DNA of 35,114 nt from an uncultured Rubritalea sp. (GCA_937132085.1 CAKZNV010000006.1:1-35114), one strand, 5' to 3'. Counted from the first letter of the stretch, positions 17,040 through 25,885 are shown. Notes: a model not told the origin generated them from the sequence alone. Program-made: numbers and translations.

Positions 17040-18706
17040 CGGGAGCCTACGTAGCCGGTGTGGAAACCGATGGCTGAGGAGGAAAATCGTTGGAAGTAGG
17101 GCATTTTGGCGCCCTTGTAGATGTTAGAGACTTTGTGTCGAGTCTTATCTGTGATGACGAAGGTTCCAGTGGGGGTGCGGTAGCCGCTTCTTCCTGTTGA
17201 ACAACGCGATGATTTGAAGAGTTTGCCAGATTTGTAGAAATAGACTTTCTGCTCAGAGAGATCGATGATGAAGTTACGCTCTTGCTTGTCGTCTTGGTAG
17301 GGGGCGCCGAGTATGAGCTGCATCATTGGGACATCATTAGTGCCAGAGGCAAACTGGATAGGGTAGAGTTTAGTGGTAGTGCGCTTGTGTTTACTAACAC
17401 CCATCTGGATGAACTTTTCGGCGACTTTGACGTTTTTGGTAAGTATCGCTAGAGTATACGGATTATGGCCTTTTACGTTACGGAGGTTCCAGTCGATGTA
17501 GCCTTTCTTTCCGTAGATTTTCCGGAACTCTTCGCTGATAGGATAGACCATAGGTTTGGTGATATCTGGGTGTCTCTTATGTGATAAAAGAGCGAGTGTG
17601 GCTTCGGTGTTTTTCTTTGCAATAGAGTAGAAGATGAGTCGCTGTCCGTGGGCTGTGGTTTGTTCAGCATTTGCGCCGTGATCAAGAAGTGCTGTGATCA
17701 TGTCAGCACGGTTGAGGTCAGTCATGGCGATGATAGGGGTGATGCCTTTCTCGTTCTGTTGGTTTGCATTCGCTCCATGCTTGAGGAGGATTTTAGCAGC
17801 GTCGTATTGCTGAGTATTGAGGGCCATCCAGAGGCACGGAGTTGTGTCGGAGGTATATTTTAAAAGGTGCTTGAGGAGTTGGATGTCTTTTTGTTGAATG
17901 GCGATTTGTAGTGGAGTATGTCCGCTTTTAACTGATGATGTTTCGACATCTACTCCCGCATTGATGAGGGAGCTAATGAGTAAGGTTTTCTGTTCTGACG
18001 AGATGTCAAAAGTCGAGTTCTCTAGTAATGCAATGATCAGTGACTCGCCTTGGAGGCTAACTCGTTCAGGGTTCGCTCCGGCTTGAATAAGTTCATTAAA
18101 GCAGTTGATATTCCCTAGCTGGAAGGCGCAGGCTAAGGCTGGAACGTTATTAGTATCGGTGATATTAGGGTTAGCTCCGTGCGAGAGCAGAAAACTGAAG
18201 AGCGGTTTATTATTAGTCTTTAAATAGCTGATGAGTGCTGGATCTCCGTCTTTATCTGTAAAGTTAAGGCTGGCTCCAGCTTTGATGAATTGCTCAGCTT
18301 TGAGGAGCTTGTTTTTAGCAAGTAGCTTAGCCAATGGGACGATTCCTTCACTATCGGCAGAGTCGATATTGCAGCCAGCTTTTTTAAGTATTGGGATGGC
18401 TCTCCATTGATTATTCTCAATGGCAAGATGCAGTGGTGAGTTACCTGTGTCATCAGATCTGCTGATGTCTGCACCTGCTATGTAGAGAGTTTGAAGTGTG
18501 CCAATATCACCAGTTTTGATGGCAGACTGAACGTTCTGTGACGAACACTCAATATTGTTTTTTTCTAGTAATAAACGTGCTTGGTGCTGAGTGGTTTTAC
18601 TAGGTTGGTGGATTTGGCTGAGGAATATTGAGGCACAGTAGACCACGGCTGAAAACACAGCAATTATGGTTAGTGTGGGAAGGAGTTTTTTCCTCAATTT
18701 ATTCAT
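16943..18706 (-). CDS. Ankyrin-repeat protein fused to a C-terminal L,D-transpeptidase (YkuD) domain
   Basis: About 587 residues from ATG 18706. A signal-anchor helix (LLPTLTIIAVFSAVVYCA) is followed by roughly ten ankyrin repeats (GNSPLHLAIENNQ, LLSHGANPNITD, LLKHGANANQQNEKGITPI and others). The final 120 or so residues are a YkuD domain with its own GYRTPTGTF strand and the catalytic signature GFHTGYVGSRYASHGCIRLP. The anchor places both parts in the periplasm, where YkuD enzymes make 3-3 peptidoglycan cross-links or attach proteins to peptidoglycan. In-frame starts also exist at 18724 (ATG) and 18748 (TTG); I prefer 18706 because it begins the signal-anchor directly (MNKLRKK). It follows the antiporter gene on the same strand. 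Confidence 0.9.
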   Translation of the reverse strand: MNKLRKKLLPTLTIIAVFSAVVYCASIFLSQIHQPSKTTQHQARLLLEKNNIECSSQNVQSAIKTGDIGTLQTLYIAGADISRSDDTGNSPLHLAIENNQWRAIPILKKAGCNIDSADSEGIVPLAKLLAKNKLLKAEQFIKAGASLNFTDKDGDPALISYLKTNNKPLFSFLLSHGANPNITDTNNVPALACAFQLGNINCFNELIQAGANPERVSLQGESLIIALLENSTFDISSEQKTLLISSLINAGVDVETSSVKSGHTPLQIAIQQKDIQLLKHLLKYTSDTTPCLWMALNTQQYDAAKILLKHGANANQQNEKGITPIIAMTDLNRADMITALLDHGANAEQTTAHGQRLIFYSIAKKNTEATLALLSHKRHPDITKPMVYPISEEFRKIYGKKGYIDWNLRNVKGHNPYTLAILTKNVKVAEKFIQMGVSKHKRTTTKLYPIQFASGTNDVPMMQLILGAPYQDDKQERNFIIDLSEQKVYFYKSGKLFKSSRCSTGRSGYRTPTGTFVITDKTRHKVSNIYKGAKMPYFQRFSSSAIGFHTGYVGSRYASHGCIRLPNSTASFFFKHSKVGDRVKIRR

Positions 18707-18782
18707 AGACGATTGCTCAATCATGCGACTGCTGAGCTCGCAGAACAAGTTATTTTTACTCCGTATTAGCTATCTATTAAGA

Positions 18783-20045
18783 TTACTTAGTGACTTCACC
18801 TTTCTTGTTTAGACAGCTGGCGATTAGACCTTTAAGAGTAAGGCCTTGGACAGCGATAGAGAAGATCACAATGATGTAGGTAGCGAGTAGAATATACTCT
18901 CTGGCTTCACCTGCAGACTTAGGGATAGCAAGGGCTAGCGCTACGGAGATGCCGCCACGGATGCCTCCCCAGGTGAGTATTTTGATCACTCCTGGTGTGA
19001 ACTCTCGATACTTGCTTAAGATCGTCACTGGAATCGAAGTAGAGATGAATCTCACTAAGATGGAGATTGGGATGAGGATAAATCCTGCGATGAGGACAGG
19101 TGTTGAGAAATCGAGGATGAAGATTTCTAGTCCGATGAGAAGGAAGAGAAGGGCGTTGAGAATTTCGTCGATTAGTTCCCAGAAGGTATCGATTTGGCTA
19201 CGTGTGCGAGCGCTCATTGCGTTCTCACGAGCGTGGTTGCCGATCATGAGACCAGCGACTACCATAGCTAGTGGGCCACTGAAGTGATAGGACATAGCGA
19301 GTCTGTAACCACCAGTAACAAGAGCCAAAGTGAGCAGGACTTCTACGTGATAGTTATCGATAGATTTAAGTAGCTTGTAACAAGCAAACCCTAAAATTAA
19401 GCCAAGAGCGATACCGCCGCCAGCTTCTACGAGGAAGTCATGAGCGACACTGCCAACGGTGACATTTCCCACACCAGAAACAGCAATGCCAACGAGGACA
19501 AGATAGATGACGACGCCAACGCCATCATTGAAGAGAGACTCACCTGTGATCTTGGTTTCGAGTGACTTGGGAGCACCTGCTGTCTTTAGAATACCTAAGA
19601 CAGCAACGGGATCAGTAGGGGCAATGAGAGCACCGAATACGAGACACCAGCTGTAGGCGATTTCTATGCCTAGGGCGTTGAATAGATAGTAGGCAATGGT
19701 TCCAACAGCGAAGGTAGTGATCGTCACACCAATGGTGGCCATTACAGCTACGATGCGCCATTGCTTTTTGAGTTCGTTGAGGTTGACGTGGAGAGCACCT
19801 GCGAAGAGGAGGAAACTCAGCATGAAGTTCATCAGCGCTTTATTAAAATCAATAGAACCTACAAACTCCTCCGCCTCAACAATGAGTGCTGGGAAAAACT
19901 GGCCGACACCGATCATGAGTAAACTCAGAACAAGCGAGATGAGCATGATTCCAATGGTGATAGGTAGCTTGATGTAGCGGTGATTAATATACGCAAAAAG
20001 TGCCGCAAGGGTGATGAGAATGGCGGAGATATCTAAAATGTTCAT
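18783..20045 (-). CDS. Na+/H+ antiporter, CPA1 family
   Basis: A 420-residue cation/proton antiporter with about 12 membrane helices. Family markers are APTDPVAVLGI in the helix 4-5 region, ESLFNDGVGVVIYLV with the ion-binding ND pair, and LTWGGIRGGISVALALAIP near the C-terminus. It resembles NhaP/YjcE-type proteins and would export Na+ in exchange for protons, which fits a marine setting. It ends 77 bases before the ankyrin/YkuD start, and the two may be cotranscribed. It is divergent from thyA. Confidence 0.92.
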   Translation of the reverse strand: MNILDISAILITLAALFAYINHRYIKLPITIGIMLISLVLSLLMIGVGQFFPALIVEAEEFVGSIDFNKALMNFMLSFLLFAGALHVNLNELKKQWRIVAVMATIGVTITTFAVGTIAYYLFNALGIEIAYSWCLVFGALIAPTDPVAVLGILKTAGAPKSLETKITGESLFNDGVGVVIYLVLVGIAVSGVGNVTVGSVAHDFLVEAGGGIALGLILGFACYKLLKSIDNYHVEVLLTLALVTGGYRLAMSYHFSGPLAMVVAGLMIGNHARENAMSARTRSQIDTFWELIDEILNALLFLLIGLEIFILDFSTPVLIAGFILIPISILVRFISTSIPVTILSKYREFTPGVIKILTWGGIRGGISVALALAIPKSAGEAREYILLATYIIVIFSIAVQGLTLKGLIASCLNKKGEVTK

Positions 20046-20148
20046 AGTGGTGTTTTATTGAAAGCTGTTTGCAGAGTAATCGAGAGTATTTACCTTTGGC
20101 GAACAATTTTTAGTGTTAATCGTCGAAAGAACTGTTTAGAAAATTCAC

Positions 20149-20958
20149 ATGAAGCAATATCATGATCTACTCAACGATGTTTTAGAAAATGGAGAGAGCC
20201 GTGGAGACAGGACTGGCACAGGGACATTGTCTGTTTTTGGTAGGCAGGCTAGATATGATTTGCGTGAAGGATTTCCAGCTTTGACGACTAAGAAAGTGCA
20301 TCTTCGCTCGATCATTCATGAGCTGCTTTGGTTTTTAAAAGGCGACACGAACATTTCTTATTTAAAAGAGAATGGTGTGCGTATCTGGGATGAGTGGGCG
20401 GATGAGAATGGCGACCTAGGACCAGTCTATGGCCAGCAGTGGAGAGCCTGGGCTAAGGACGATGGAACGTCAGTGGATCAGATCGCTAGACTGCTGCATG
20501 ACCTGAAGCATAATCCTACATCGAGGCGTCATTTAGTTTCTGCGTGGAATGTTGGTAAAGTAGATGAGATGGCTTTGCCTCCTTGTCACATGTTGTTTCA
20601 GTTCTATGTGCACGATGTGGACAGTGAGCGCCCGGGATTGTCCTGCCAGCTCTACCAGCGTAGTGCAGACTTATTTTTAGGAGTGCCATTTAACATTGCA
20701 TCGTATGCGCTATTCACGATGATGATCGCTCAGGTGCTCGGCTACGAGGCGAGAGACTTCGTGCATAGTTTCGGTGATCTTCACCTGTATTCGAATCATA
20801 TTGATCAGGCAAAACTTCAGCTAAGCAGAGAGTGCAGACCATTACCTAAGATGTGGATCAATCCAGAGATCACAGACATCGATGCATTCACATTCGATGA
20901 CTTTAAGTTAGAAGATTATGACCCTCATCCGCATATTAAGGCTGATGTTTCGGTCTAA
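20149..20958 (+). CDS. thyA: Thymidylate synthase
   Basis: A 269-residue enzyme converting dUMP and methylenetetrahydrofolate to dTMP and dihydrofolate. Markers are [12 protein letters not shown], the catalytic Cys146 in [32 protein letters not shown] and [14 protein letters not shown]. The length and the cysteine numbering agree with the E. coli enzyme, and no insertion is seen. A dihydrofolate reductase gene does not follow; the next gene is a lipoprotein. Confidence 0.97.
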   Translation: MKQYHDLLNDVLENGESRGDRTGTGTLSVFGRQARYDLREGFPALTTKKVHLRSIIHELLWFLKGDTNISYLKENGVRIWDEWADENGDLGPVYGQQWRAWAKDDGTSVDQIARLLHDLKHNPTSRRHLVSAWNVGKVDEMALPPCHMLFQFYVHDVDSERPGLSCQLYQRSADLFLGVPFNIASYALFTMMIAQVLGYEARDFVHSFGDLHLYSNHIDQAKLQLSRECRPLPKMWINPEITDIDAFTFDDFKLEDYDPHPHIKADVSV

Positions 20959-20968
20959 TTTATTGATA

Positions 20969-21463
20969 ATGAGATCATTGGTTCTAGGTGTGATGTTCCT
21001 CACTTCAGTTTTGCTACTATCGTGTAGGCAAGCTGCAAATAAGAACATCAAAACGTATGAAGAAGTCCTGGAGCAAACTTTTAAGAAACTACCTGATGTT
21101 GAGGTAATTGAAGGCAAGTTTGACTCGGTCAGTTTTATTGCAAACTTTGGTAACCAATATGCTACACCACAATGGCAAACTGTCTTCTATATAGATGAAT
21201 GGTTTGAGTGTGTTTATGCCTGTGATCTAGAAATTAAAAATGGGATTGTAGTATTGAAAGGAAAACCAAAGCTTCATATCAATGAAATCACTAGTGTGAA
21301 AGGTCGTTCACGTGATTATGGACAGCAACGAATTCTTAGAGGATCCGAGCTAACTAAATGTATAGAATCAGGTTTTGATCTCAGCACAGTCAGATTGACT
21401 TCTAAAGGTCGCAAACATCCGCCAGAGAATTTCATGGATTATTGGCATGAAATTTACCCTTAA
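20969..21463 (+). CDS. Lipoprotein of unknown function
   Basis: 164 residues from ATG 20969, the start that gives a clean lipoprotein signal (MRSLVLGVMFLTSVLLLSC). A longer in-frame ORF begins inside thyA at 20918 but would bury the signal. The mature part has a strand-rich pattern (FIANFGNQYATPQWQTVFY, then FECVYACDLEIKNGIVVLKG) and is not recognised. It starts 10 bases after thyA. Confidence 0.72.
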   Translation: MRSLVLGVMFLTSVLLLSCRQAANKNIKTYEEVLEQTFKKLPDVEVIEGKFDSVSFIANFGNQYATPQWQTVFYIDEWFECVYACDLEIKNGIVVLKGKPKLHINEITSVKGRSRDYGQQRILRGSELTKCIESGFDLSTVRLTSKGRKHPPENFMDYWHEIYP

Positions 21464-21542
21464 ATGTTAGATAGTAAGTCAGGATTACAAGATCACTCTG
21501 CCGTAGACTACATCCGTAGACGCTTGAACTGTTAGAAACAAA

Positions 21543-21574
21543 AAAGGCTCAGTAGTCTAAACTAAAGAGCCTTT
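21543..21574 (-). terminator. Terminator of the YqjD/E-like operon
   Basis: An 8-bp outer stem (21543-21550 with 21567-21574) is extended by an inner 4-bp pairing. On the minus strand it is followed by six Ts (plus-strand As 21540-21545). It lies 24 bases beyond the last stop of the minus-strand operon. Confidence 0.75.
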
Positions 21575-21597
21575 GGGTTGAGAGTGTTGTTAGAGTA

Positions 21598-22056
21598 TTA
21601 TTCTACAGTATACATGTCTGACTGTTCTTCGTATTCGAGCTGTGGATCGTAATACTGCTGCTGTGGCATGTATTTTCTAGCGATCATGTCTTTGACTTTG
21701 TTAATAGCTAATGATTTCAGCATCGGCTTGAGAGCAAATGCAGCGAAGGTGGCTAACATGCCACGGCTGGCGCTAGTGATGACACCTTGATCATTTGAAA
21801 CACGGTGTTTCTTCTTGCCGAAAATGACTTTTGAAATCACCAGTCCACTCACTGCTGAGATGATGAACCACTTTTTAGGGTTACCTTTGACAGAGTCTTT
21901 GATCCTTTTAGGGACGTTGAGTTTTTGCTGATAACGGTCTTTTGTCTCAGCAATTTTTTCTGTGACTAGAGCTCGGTTTCTGGTGATCTCATTACGCTGG
22001 ACCGCCATGTTCTGCAGCAGTTCTACTTTGCGTTGTTGTTCATCTCTTTTAGCCAT
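21598..22056 (-). CDS. Third gene of a YqjD/YqjE-like operon, membrane-associated protein
   Basis: A 152-residue protein. A basic, helical N-terminus (about 1-55) is followed by one hydrophobic segment (WFIISAVSGLVISKVIFG), a second weaker one (about 101-118) and an acidic, Tyr- and Gln-rich tail. Its start overlaps the end of the holin-like gene by 34 bases, which suggests translational coupling. Its position matches yqjK in the E. coli yqjD-yqjE-yqjK operon, but I cannot show sequence relationship to YqjK. Confidence 0.75.
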   Translation of the reverse strand: MAKRDEQQRKVELLQNMAVQRNEITRNRALVTEKIAETKDRYQQKLNVPKRIKDSVKGNPKKWFIISAVSGLVISKVIFGKKKHRVSNDQGVITSASRGMLATFAAFALKPMLKSLAINKVKDMIARKYMPQQQYYDPQLEYEEQSDMYTVE

Positions 22057-22472
22057 AGCTTGTCTTTTTGAATTTCAGATTTTGTGAGTGCGAAGAGTTC
22101 TCCCTGTGGTTTTTTGCTTAGTTTACAGCGGTAAATGAGTAAAATGAGAAGGTGGAATACGAAGAAAATGAGTAGGATGATCTGATGATTATCCAAGGGG
22201 ATTACTTTGCCAATTTTCTCTAGATAAGGAGCTGTGAATTTAAGTAAAACACTGTGTGCTAGGATGAGGAATAGAGCGTATGTGAAGATGGCGAAGAACG
22301 CTGTGACAGCACCTAGGCTAATCTTCTTCTTAGCATGTTCGGCAGCCTCTTTTGCCTCGATAGCCGCAAGCTCAGACTTAGACTGGAGATAACCAAGGCT
22401 AGAATTTTTTAGAGAAGAAATGGCTTCTTTGAGGCCATCGCCTTGTGGGGCTTGTGGAGCTGGATGTTGCAT
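22023..22472 (-). CDS. Phage-holin-family (YqjE/DUF1469-like) membrane protein
   Basis: A 149-residue protein with the YqjE layout. A helical N-terminus (SKSELAAIEAKEAAEHAKKK) is followed by two membrane helices (about 51-75 and 97-113) and a short basic C-terminal tail. Despite the family name these are chromosomal envelope proteins, not phage lysis genes. It lies between a DUF883-like gene and a third membrane protein, the same arrangement as E. coli yqjD-yqjE-yqjK. Confidence 0.8.
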   Translation of the reverse strand: MQHPAPQAPQGDGLKEAISSLKNSSLGYLQSKSELAAIEAKEAAEHAKKKISLGAVTAFFAIFTYALFLILAHSVLLKFTAPYLEKIGKVIPLDNHQIILLIFFVFHLLILLIYRCKLSKKPQGELFALTKSEIQKDKLWLKEMNNNAK

Positions 22473-22499
22473 TAGTGGTTTTGCTGCTGATTAGACAAA

Positions 22500-22529
22500 A
22501 CTAGCTCTGTGATTATGGACAGAGCTAGT
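22500..22529 (-). terminator. Internal terminator/attenuator after the yqjD-like gene
   Basis: A perfect 11-bp stem (22500-22510 with 22519-22529) has an 8-base loop. On the minus strand it is followed by TTTTG. It lies between the first and second genes of the operon, so it would raise the first gene's transcript over the rest. Confidence 0.7.
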
Positions 22530-22561
22530 GAGTAAAATTGAATGAAAATAGTAGTTCAGAA

Positions 22562-22915
22562 TTATCGGCGCATGATGAGGCCGATGATGACGCCAACACC
22601 TACTGCTCCGAGAATGGACTTAGTAGGATGCTCACGCACATAGTCTTCTGCTGATACGTGGATTTCCTTAGCTTTCGCTGCGCCTTGCTTGATTTTTGCA
22701 CCAGCCTCTTGCTTGATCGCAGCAGCTTTTTCTCCTGCGTATGCACGGAAGTTTTGTGCCTTCTCGACAGCAGCTGCTTTCACAGCCTGTGGTTGAGTAG
22801 CAGCGAAGTCGCTGATGGAGTCTGAAGAATGGCTACGAAGATCTGATGCAGCTTGGCTAACACCTGCATAGTCAGATGGTGAGAGTGGAGTCGGGTTAGT
22901 TGGTGTGTAATCCAT
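22562..22915 (-). CDS. YqjD/ElaB-like (DUF883) tail-anchored protein
   Basis: A 117-residue protein with an amphipathic Ala/Lys/Glu-rich coiled region (about 45-85, AKIKQGAAKAKEIHVSAEDY). The family's characteristic end follows: VREHPTKSILGAVGVGVIIG, with a single C-terminal helix and a terminal Met-Arg-Arg. E. coli YqjD and ElaB are stationary-phase inner-membrane proteins that bind ribosomes through their N-terminal part. Whether this holds here is inference. It is followed by a hairpin terminator and the holin-like gene. Confidence 0.87.
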   Translation of the reverse strand: MDYTPTNPTPLSPSDYAGVSQAASDLRSHSSDSISDFAATQPQAVKAAAVEKAQNFRAYAGEKAAAIKQEAGAKIKQGAAKAKEIHVSAEDYVREHPTKSILGAVGVGVIIGLIMRR

Positions 22916-22976
22916 GGTATATTAGTGTTTTTATTTTGATAGCTCGCTGAAATTTTCATCCTCAGCAATTATGATG

Positions 22977-23008
22977 ATTATATTTACACCGATTTTGTGA
23001 CTGCGCAA
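22977..23008 (-). promoter_or_regulatory. Possible promoter of the yqjD-like operon
   Basis: On the minus strand TTGCGC (23008-23003) is followed by TAAATA (22986-22981, 16-base spacer) overlapping a perfect TATAAT (22982-22977, 20-base spacer). It is upstream of the operon's first gene in the right orientation. The spacing is not ideal for either choice. Confidence 0.3.
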
Positions 23009-23035
23009 GTATAGTATCAGAAATCTCCTGACAGT

Positions 23036-25030
23036 TTATTCAGCGAGCTCGGACTCTAGTTTTTCGATTTCCTGTGAGAGTTCTTCCCAGCGGCTGTATG
23101 AACCTTCTAGCTTCTGAGTGAGGTTACTGAAAGCGATGTTTGCTTCCTGCATTTTCTCTCCGTCGGTAGCGACTTCTGGCTTGGACATGTGCTCAGTGAG
23201 CGTAGCTTGAGCAGCTTCGATTTCAGCGATGGTTGCCTCTAGTGTCTTGAATTCCTCCTTCATAGGGTTGAGGAGTGAGTTGCGCTGCTGACGTTGCTCC
23301 GCTTCGTAGCGTTTCAGCTCTTTGCGGTTCATCTTTGATGTGTCTACAGTGCCGACAGACTTCTGAGGAGTAGCCTTCTTAACCGCTGCGACGTTCTTGG
23401 CTGCTGCCTTTGCATTGGCTCTATCATCTTCTTTCTTTTCTAGGTAGTAAGTGACGTTACCTACATAGAGCTGAGGATGCTCGTCTGGGCGGAATTCTAG
23501 AGTCGTGGTGACAATAGGATCAAGGAATGCTCGGTTGTGAGAAACGATCATGTATGCACCCGGGTAGTCGAGTAGAGCGTTTTGTAGAACTGCTTGAGAT
23601 TGGACGTCGAGGTGGTTTGTCGGTTCGTCGAGAATCAAGAAGTTTGCTGGCTGGACGAGCATTCTAACAAGGGCAACTCTTGAACGTTCTCCACCAGAGA
23701 GGACTCCTACTTTTTTGAAGACATCGTCTCCACGGAAGAGGAAACAACCGAGGATGTTTCTGACTAGAGGAGCATTCTCACGTGAGGCTACTTCTTGGCA
23801 GGTATCGAGCACTGATTTGTCTGGATCTAGTTCGTCAGCGTGGTTCTGTGAGAAGAAGGAAATCGCAGATTTATTGCCTAATGTATAAACACCAGAGTCA
23901 GGGTCTTCTTGTCCTGTGATGAGACGGCAGAAGGTAGATTTACCTGCTCCGTTTGGTCCTACGATGGCGATACGCTCACCTTTTTCGACCTCAAAGGAGA
24001 AGTCTGTGAAAATGTTGTTTTTACCGTAGCTCTTAGAAGCATTTTCTAGTTTAGCGACTGACTGAGCGGAATTCGGTGGAGTTGGGAACTTGAAGGACAT
24101 GACTGCATCTTCTTTTTCGAGGACGATGAGTTCGATCTTTTCAAGTTGCTTGAGTCTAGACTGAGCCTGAGACGCTTTAGATGCCTTAGCTCTGAAACGA
24201 TCAATGAATGCTTTAGTCTTTTCGATCTCCTTCTGCTGAGCTTCGTAGGCCTTGACCTGGATTTCTTTTCTTAACTTGGATTCGCGGAGGTAGAAGGAAT
24301 AGTTTCCAGCATACTCTTCAGCTCTGCCGTGAGAGAATGCGATCGTGCGCTTAGTAAGAGCGTCGAGGAGTGCGAGGTCGTGAGAAATGATGATAATAGC
24401 TCCCGGGTAGGCGAAGAGGTATTGCTCCATCCATGTCTGAGAATCGATATCAAGGTGGTTAGTCGGCTCATCCAGTAGGAGGACTTCCGGCTCTTGGAGG
24501 AAGAGTTTCGCCATAGCGATACGCATCTGCCAACCACCGGAAAACTCTGCGCAGTCACGGTCGAAGTCACTGCGCTTGAATCCGAGACCCACGAGGACAG
24601 ATTCGATACGCGGCTTCATTGTAGCTGGATTAAAGTGCTCAAGCTTGAGCTCTAGATCACCGATGCGCATGAGGAGTTCCATGTATTCATCTGAGGATGT
24701 GTCCATGGTGAGGAGCTTTTCGTCGAGACGAGCTACGTCGTCTACGATACGCTTAGCTTCGCCGAATGCTGATTCAGTTTCGTCCCAGAGAGTGACACCA
24801 GAGATGTGGATACCTTCCTGTGGGAGGTATCCGATCTGGCAGGATTTTGGCTTAGCGATTTCACCACCATTGGGCTGAATAGCTCCGCCGATACATTTCA
24901 TCAGAGTGGATTTTCCCGCTCCGTTATGACCCGCAAAGGAGATTCGCTCCTTAGGAAGCACGGTGAATGATAAATCTTTGAAAATGACCCTTGGTCCAAA
25001 TTCGACTTTTAGTTGTTTGATCGCTAGCAC
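23036..25030 (-). CDS. ABC-F family ATPase
   Basis: A 664-residue protein with two ABC domains and no membrane helices, so it is a translation-related ABC-F protein rather than a transporter. Walker A motifs are GHNGAGKST (about 34-42) and GPNGAGKST (about 358-366). Signatures are FSGGWQMR and LSGGERSR, and both Walker B segments end LDEPTNHLD. The linker between the domains is Lys- and Gln-rich, as in the P-site tRNA interaction motif. A C-terminal charged coiled coil (about 560-664) resembles the Uup/YheS type. Family members act on stalled or initiating ribosomes; the subtype is not settled here. The start codon is GTG. Confidence 0.92.
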   Translation of the reverse strand: MLAIKQLKVEFGPRVIFKDLSFTVLPKERISFAGHNGAGKSTLMKCIGGAIQPNGGEIAKPKSCQIGYLPQEGIHISGVTLWDETESAFGEAKRIVDDVARLDEKLLTMDTSSDEYMELLMRIGDLELKLEHFNPATMKPRIESVLVGLGFKRSDFDRDCAEFSGGWQMRIAMAKLFLQEPEVLLLDEPTNHLDIDSQTWMEQYLFAYPGAIIIISHDLALLDALTKRTIAFSHGRAEEYAGNYSFYLRESKLRKEIQVKAYEAQQKEIEKTKAFIDRFRAKASKASQAQSRLKQLEKIELIVLEKEDAVMSFKFPTPPNSAQSVAKLENASKSYGKNNIFTDFSFEVEKGERIAIVGPNGAGKSTFCRLITGQEDPDSGVYTLGNKSAISFFSQNHADELDPDKSVLDTCQEVASRENAPLVRNILGCFLFRGDDVFKKVGVLSGGERSRVALVRMLVQPANFLILDEPTNHLDVQSQAVLQNALLDYPGAYMIVSHNRAFLDPIVTTTLEFRPDEHPQLYVGNVTYYLEKKEDDRANAKAAAKNVAAVKKATPQKSVGTVDTSKMNRKELKRYEAEQRQQRNSLLNPMKEEFKTLEATIAEIEAAQATLTEHMSKPEVATDGEKMQEANIAFSNLTQKLEGSYSRWEELSQEIEKLESELAE

Positions 25031-25056
25031 GGCGCTGGTGTAGACTAGGAATTCTG

Positions 25057-25101
25057 AACTTACAAGGTGCAGTTTGCGGAATTTTTGGTTTTTTGTAAGT
25101 T
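25057..25101. promoter_or_regulatory. 9-bp inverted repeat in a divergent promoter region
   Basis: A perfect inverted repeat, AACTTACAA (25057-25065) and TTGTAAGTT (25093-25101), is separated by 27 bases. It lies in the 101-base gap between the ABC-F gene and the YafK-like gene. It could be a regulator site or an RNA hairpin in either leader. Confidence 0.4.
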
Positions 25102-25131
25102 GTAGGGTCTTAGTAAGCGTAGTATGTTGTA

Positions 25132-25884
25132 ATGATGTATTTAAAGAAATTTCAAAAGTTTAGATTGGTTAAATTATTGCTCTTAGGGGTGATCTGTTTC
25201 ACAATTATTCCCAGCACAATGGCTCAGCAATCAGGAAATCAGAGATCTAGAAAAGCAGCGGCAAATGTGATGCCGAGGCTGAAAACCGAGCTTGCTAGTC
25301 TGAATCAGGATGGTCTCAAAGTAGGCAATCCGGTTTTCATTCGAATTTTCAAGGAAACCCGTGAGATGGAAGTCTGGATTGAAAACTCCAAGACCAACAA
25401 GTATGTGCTCTTCAAAACCTATAAAGTAGCGGCGATGTCTGGTAAGCTAGGGCCAAAGCTGAAGGAAGGTGATAGGCAGGCTCCAGAGGGGTTTTACTTT
25501 GTCAATAGATCCAGAATGAATCCAAGCAGTAGATTTCATTTGGCATTTAATGTTGGCTACCCGAATACATACGATAGAGCTCGTGGCCGAACTGGTAGCG
25601 CTCTGATGGTGCATGGTAACCGAGTTTCAATCGGCTGCTTCGCCATGACAGACCGCTATATAGAGGAAATCTACACACTTTGTGATCTAGCTCTGACCAA
25701 TGGCCAGCCGATATTCAGAGTGCATAGCTTCCCATTCAGAATGACACCTGAAAGAATGGCTAAAGCTAAGGGAAATCAATGGTATAGCTTCTGGCAAAAC
25801 CTACAGACTGGTTACGACTACTTTGAAAAAAAGAAAGTCCCGCCGAATACTACGGTCGCTAATAGGAAGTATGTTTTCAAGTAA
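25132..25884 (+). CDS. L,D-transpeptidase, YafK type
   Basis: A 250-residue secreted protein. An N-terminal signal sequence (about 1-31, ending STMAQQ) is followed by a YkuD-superfamily domain of the YafK branch. Features are VFIRIFKETREMEVWI, a KEGDRQAPEGFYFVNRSRMN loop and the catalytic LMVHGNRVSIGCFAMTDRYI with the nucleophilic Cys. E. coli YafK (DpaA) cleaves the bond that ties Braun lipoprotein to peptidoglycan; the substrate here is unknown. Its stop is 1 base from the convergent prepilin peptidase stop. An adjacent ATG gives a two-Met start. Confidence 0.9.
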   Translation: MMYLKKFQKFRLVKLLLLGVICFTIIPSTMAQQSGNQRSRKAAANVMPRLKTELASLNQDGLKVGNPVFIRIFKETREMEVWIENSKTNKYVLFKTYKVAAMSGKLGPKLKEGDRQAPEGFYFVNRSRMNPSSRFHLAFNVGYPNTYDRARGRTGSALMVHGNRVSIGCFAMTDRYIEEIYTLCDLALTNGQPIFRVHSFPFRMTPERMAKAKGNQWYSFWQNLQTGYDYFEKKKVPPNTTVANRKYVFK

Positions 25885-25885
25885 T

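Noticed and set aside
21500-21540. Direct repeat CGTAGAC as an attachment site or CRISPR seed
   Set aside because: Only two 7-base copies, no spacer pattern, no integrase or cas gene.
22023-22472. Prophage lysis holin
   Set aside because: No phage genes are nearby and the gene sits in a YqjD/YqjE-like chromosomal operon.
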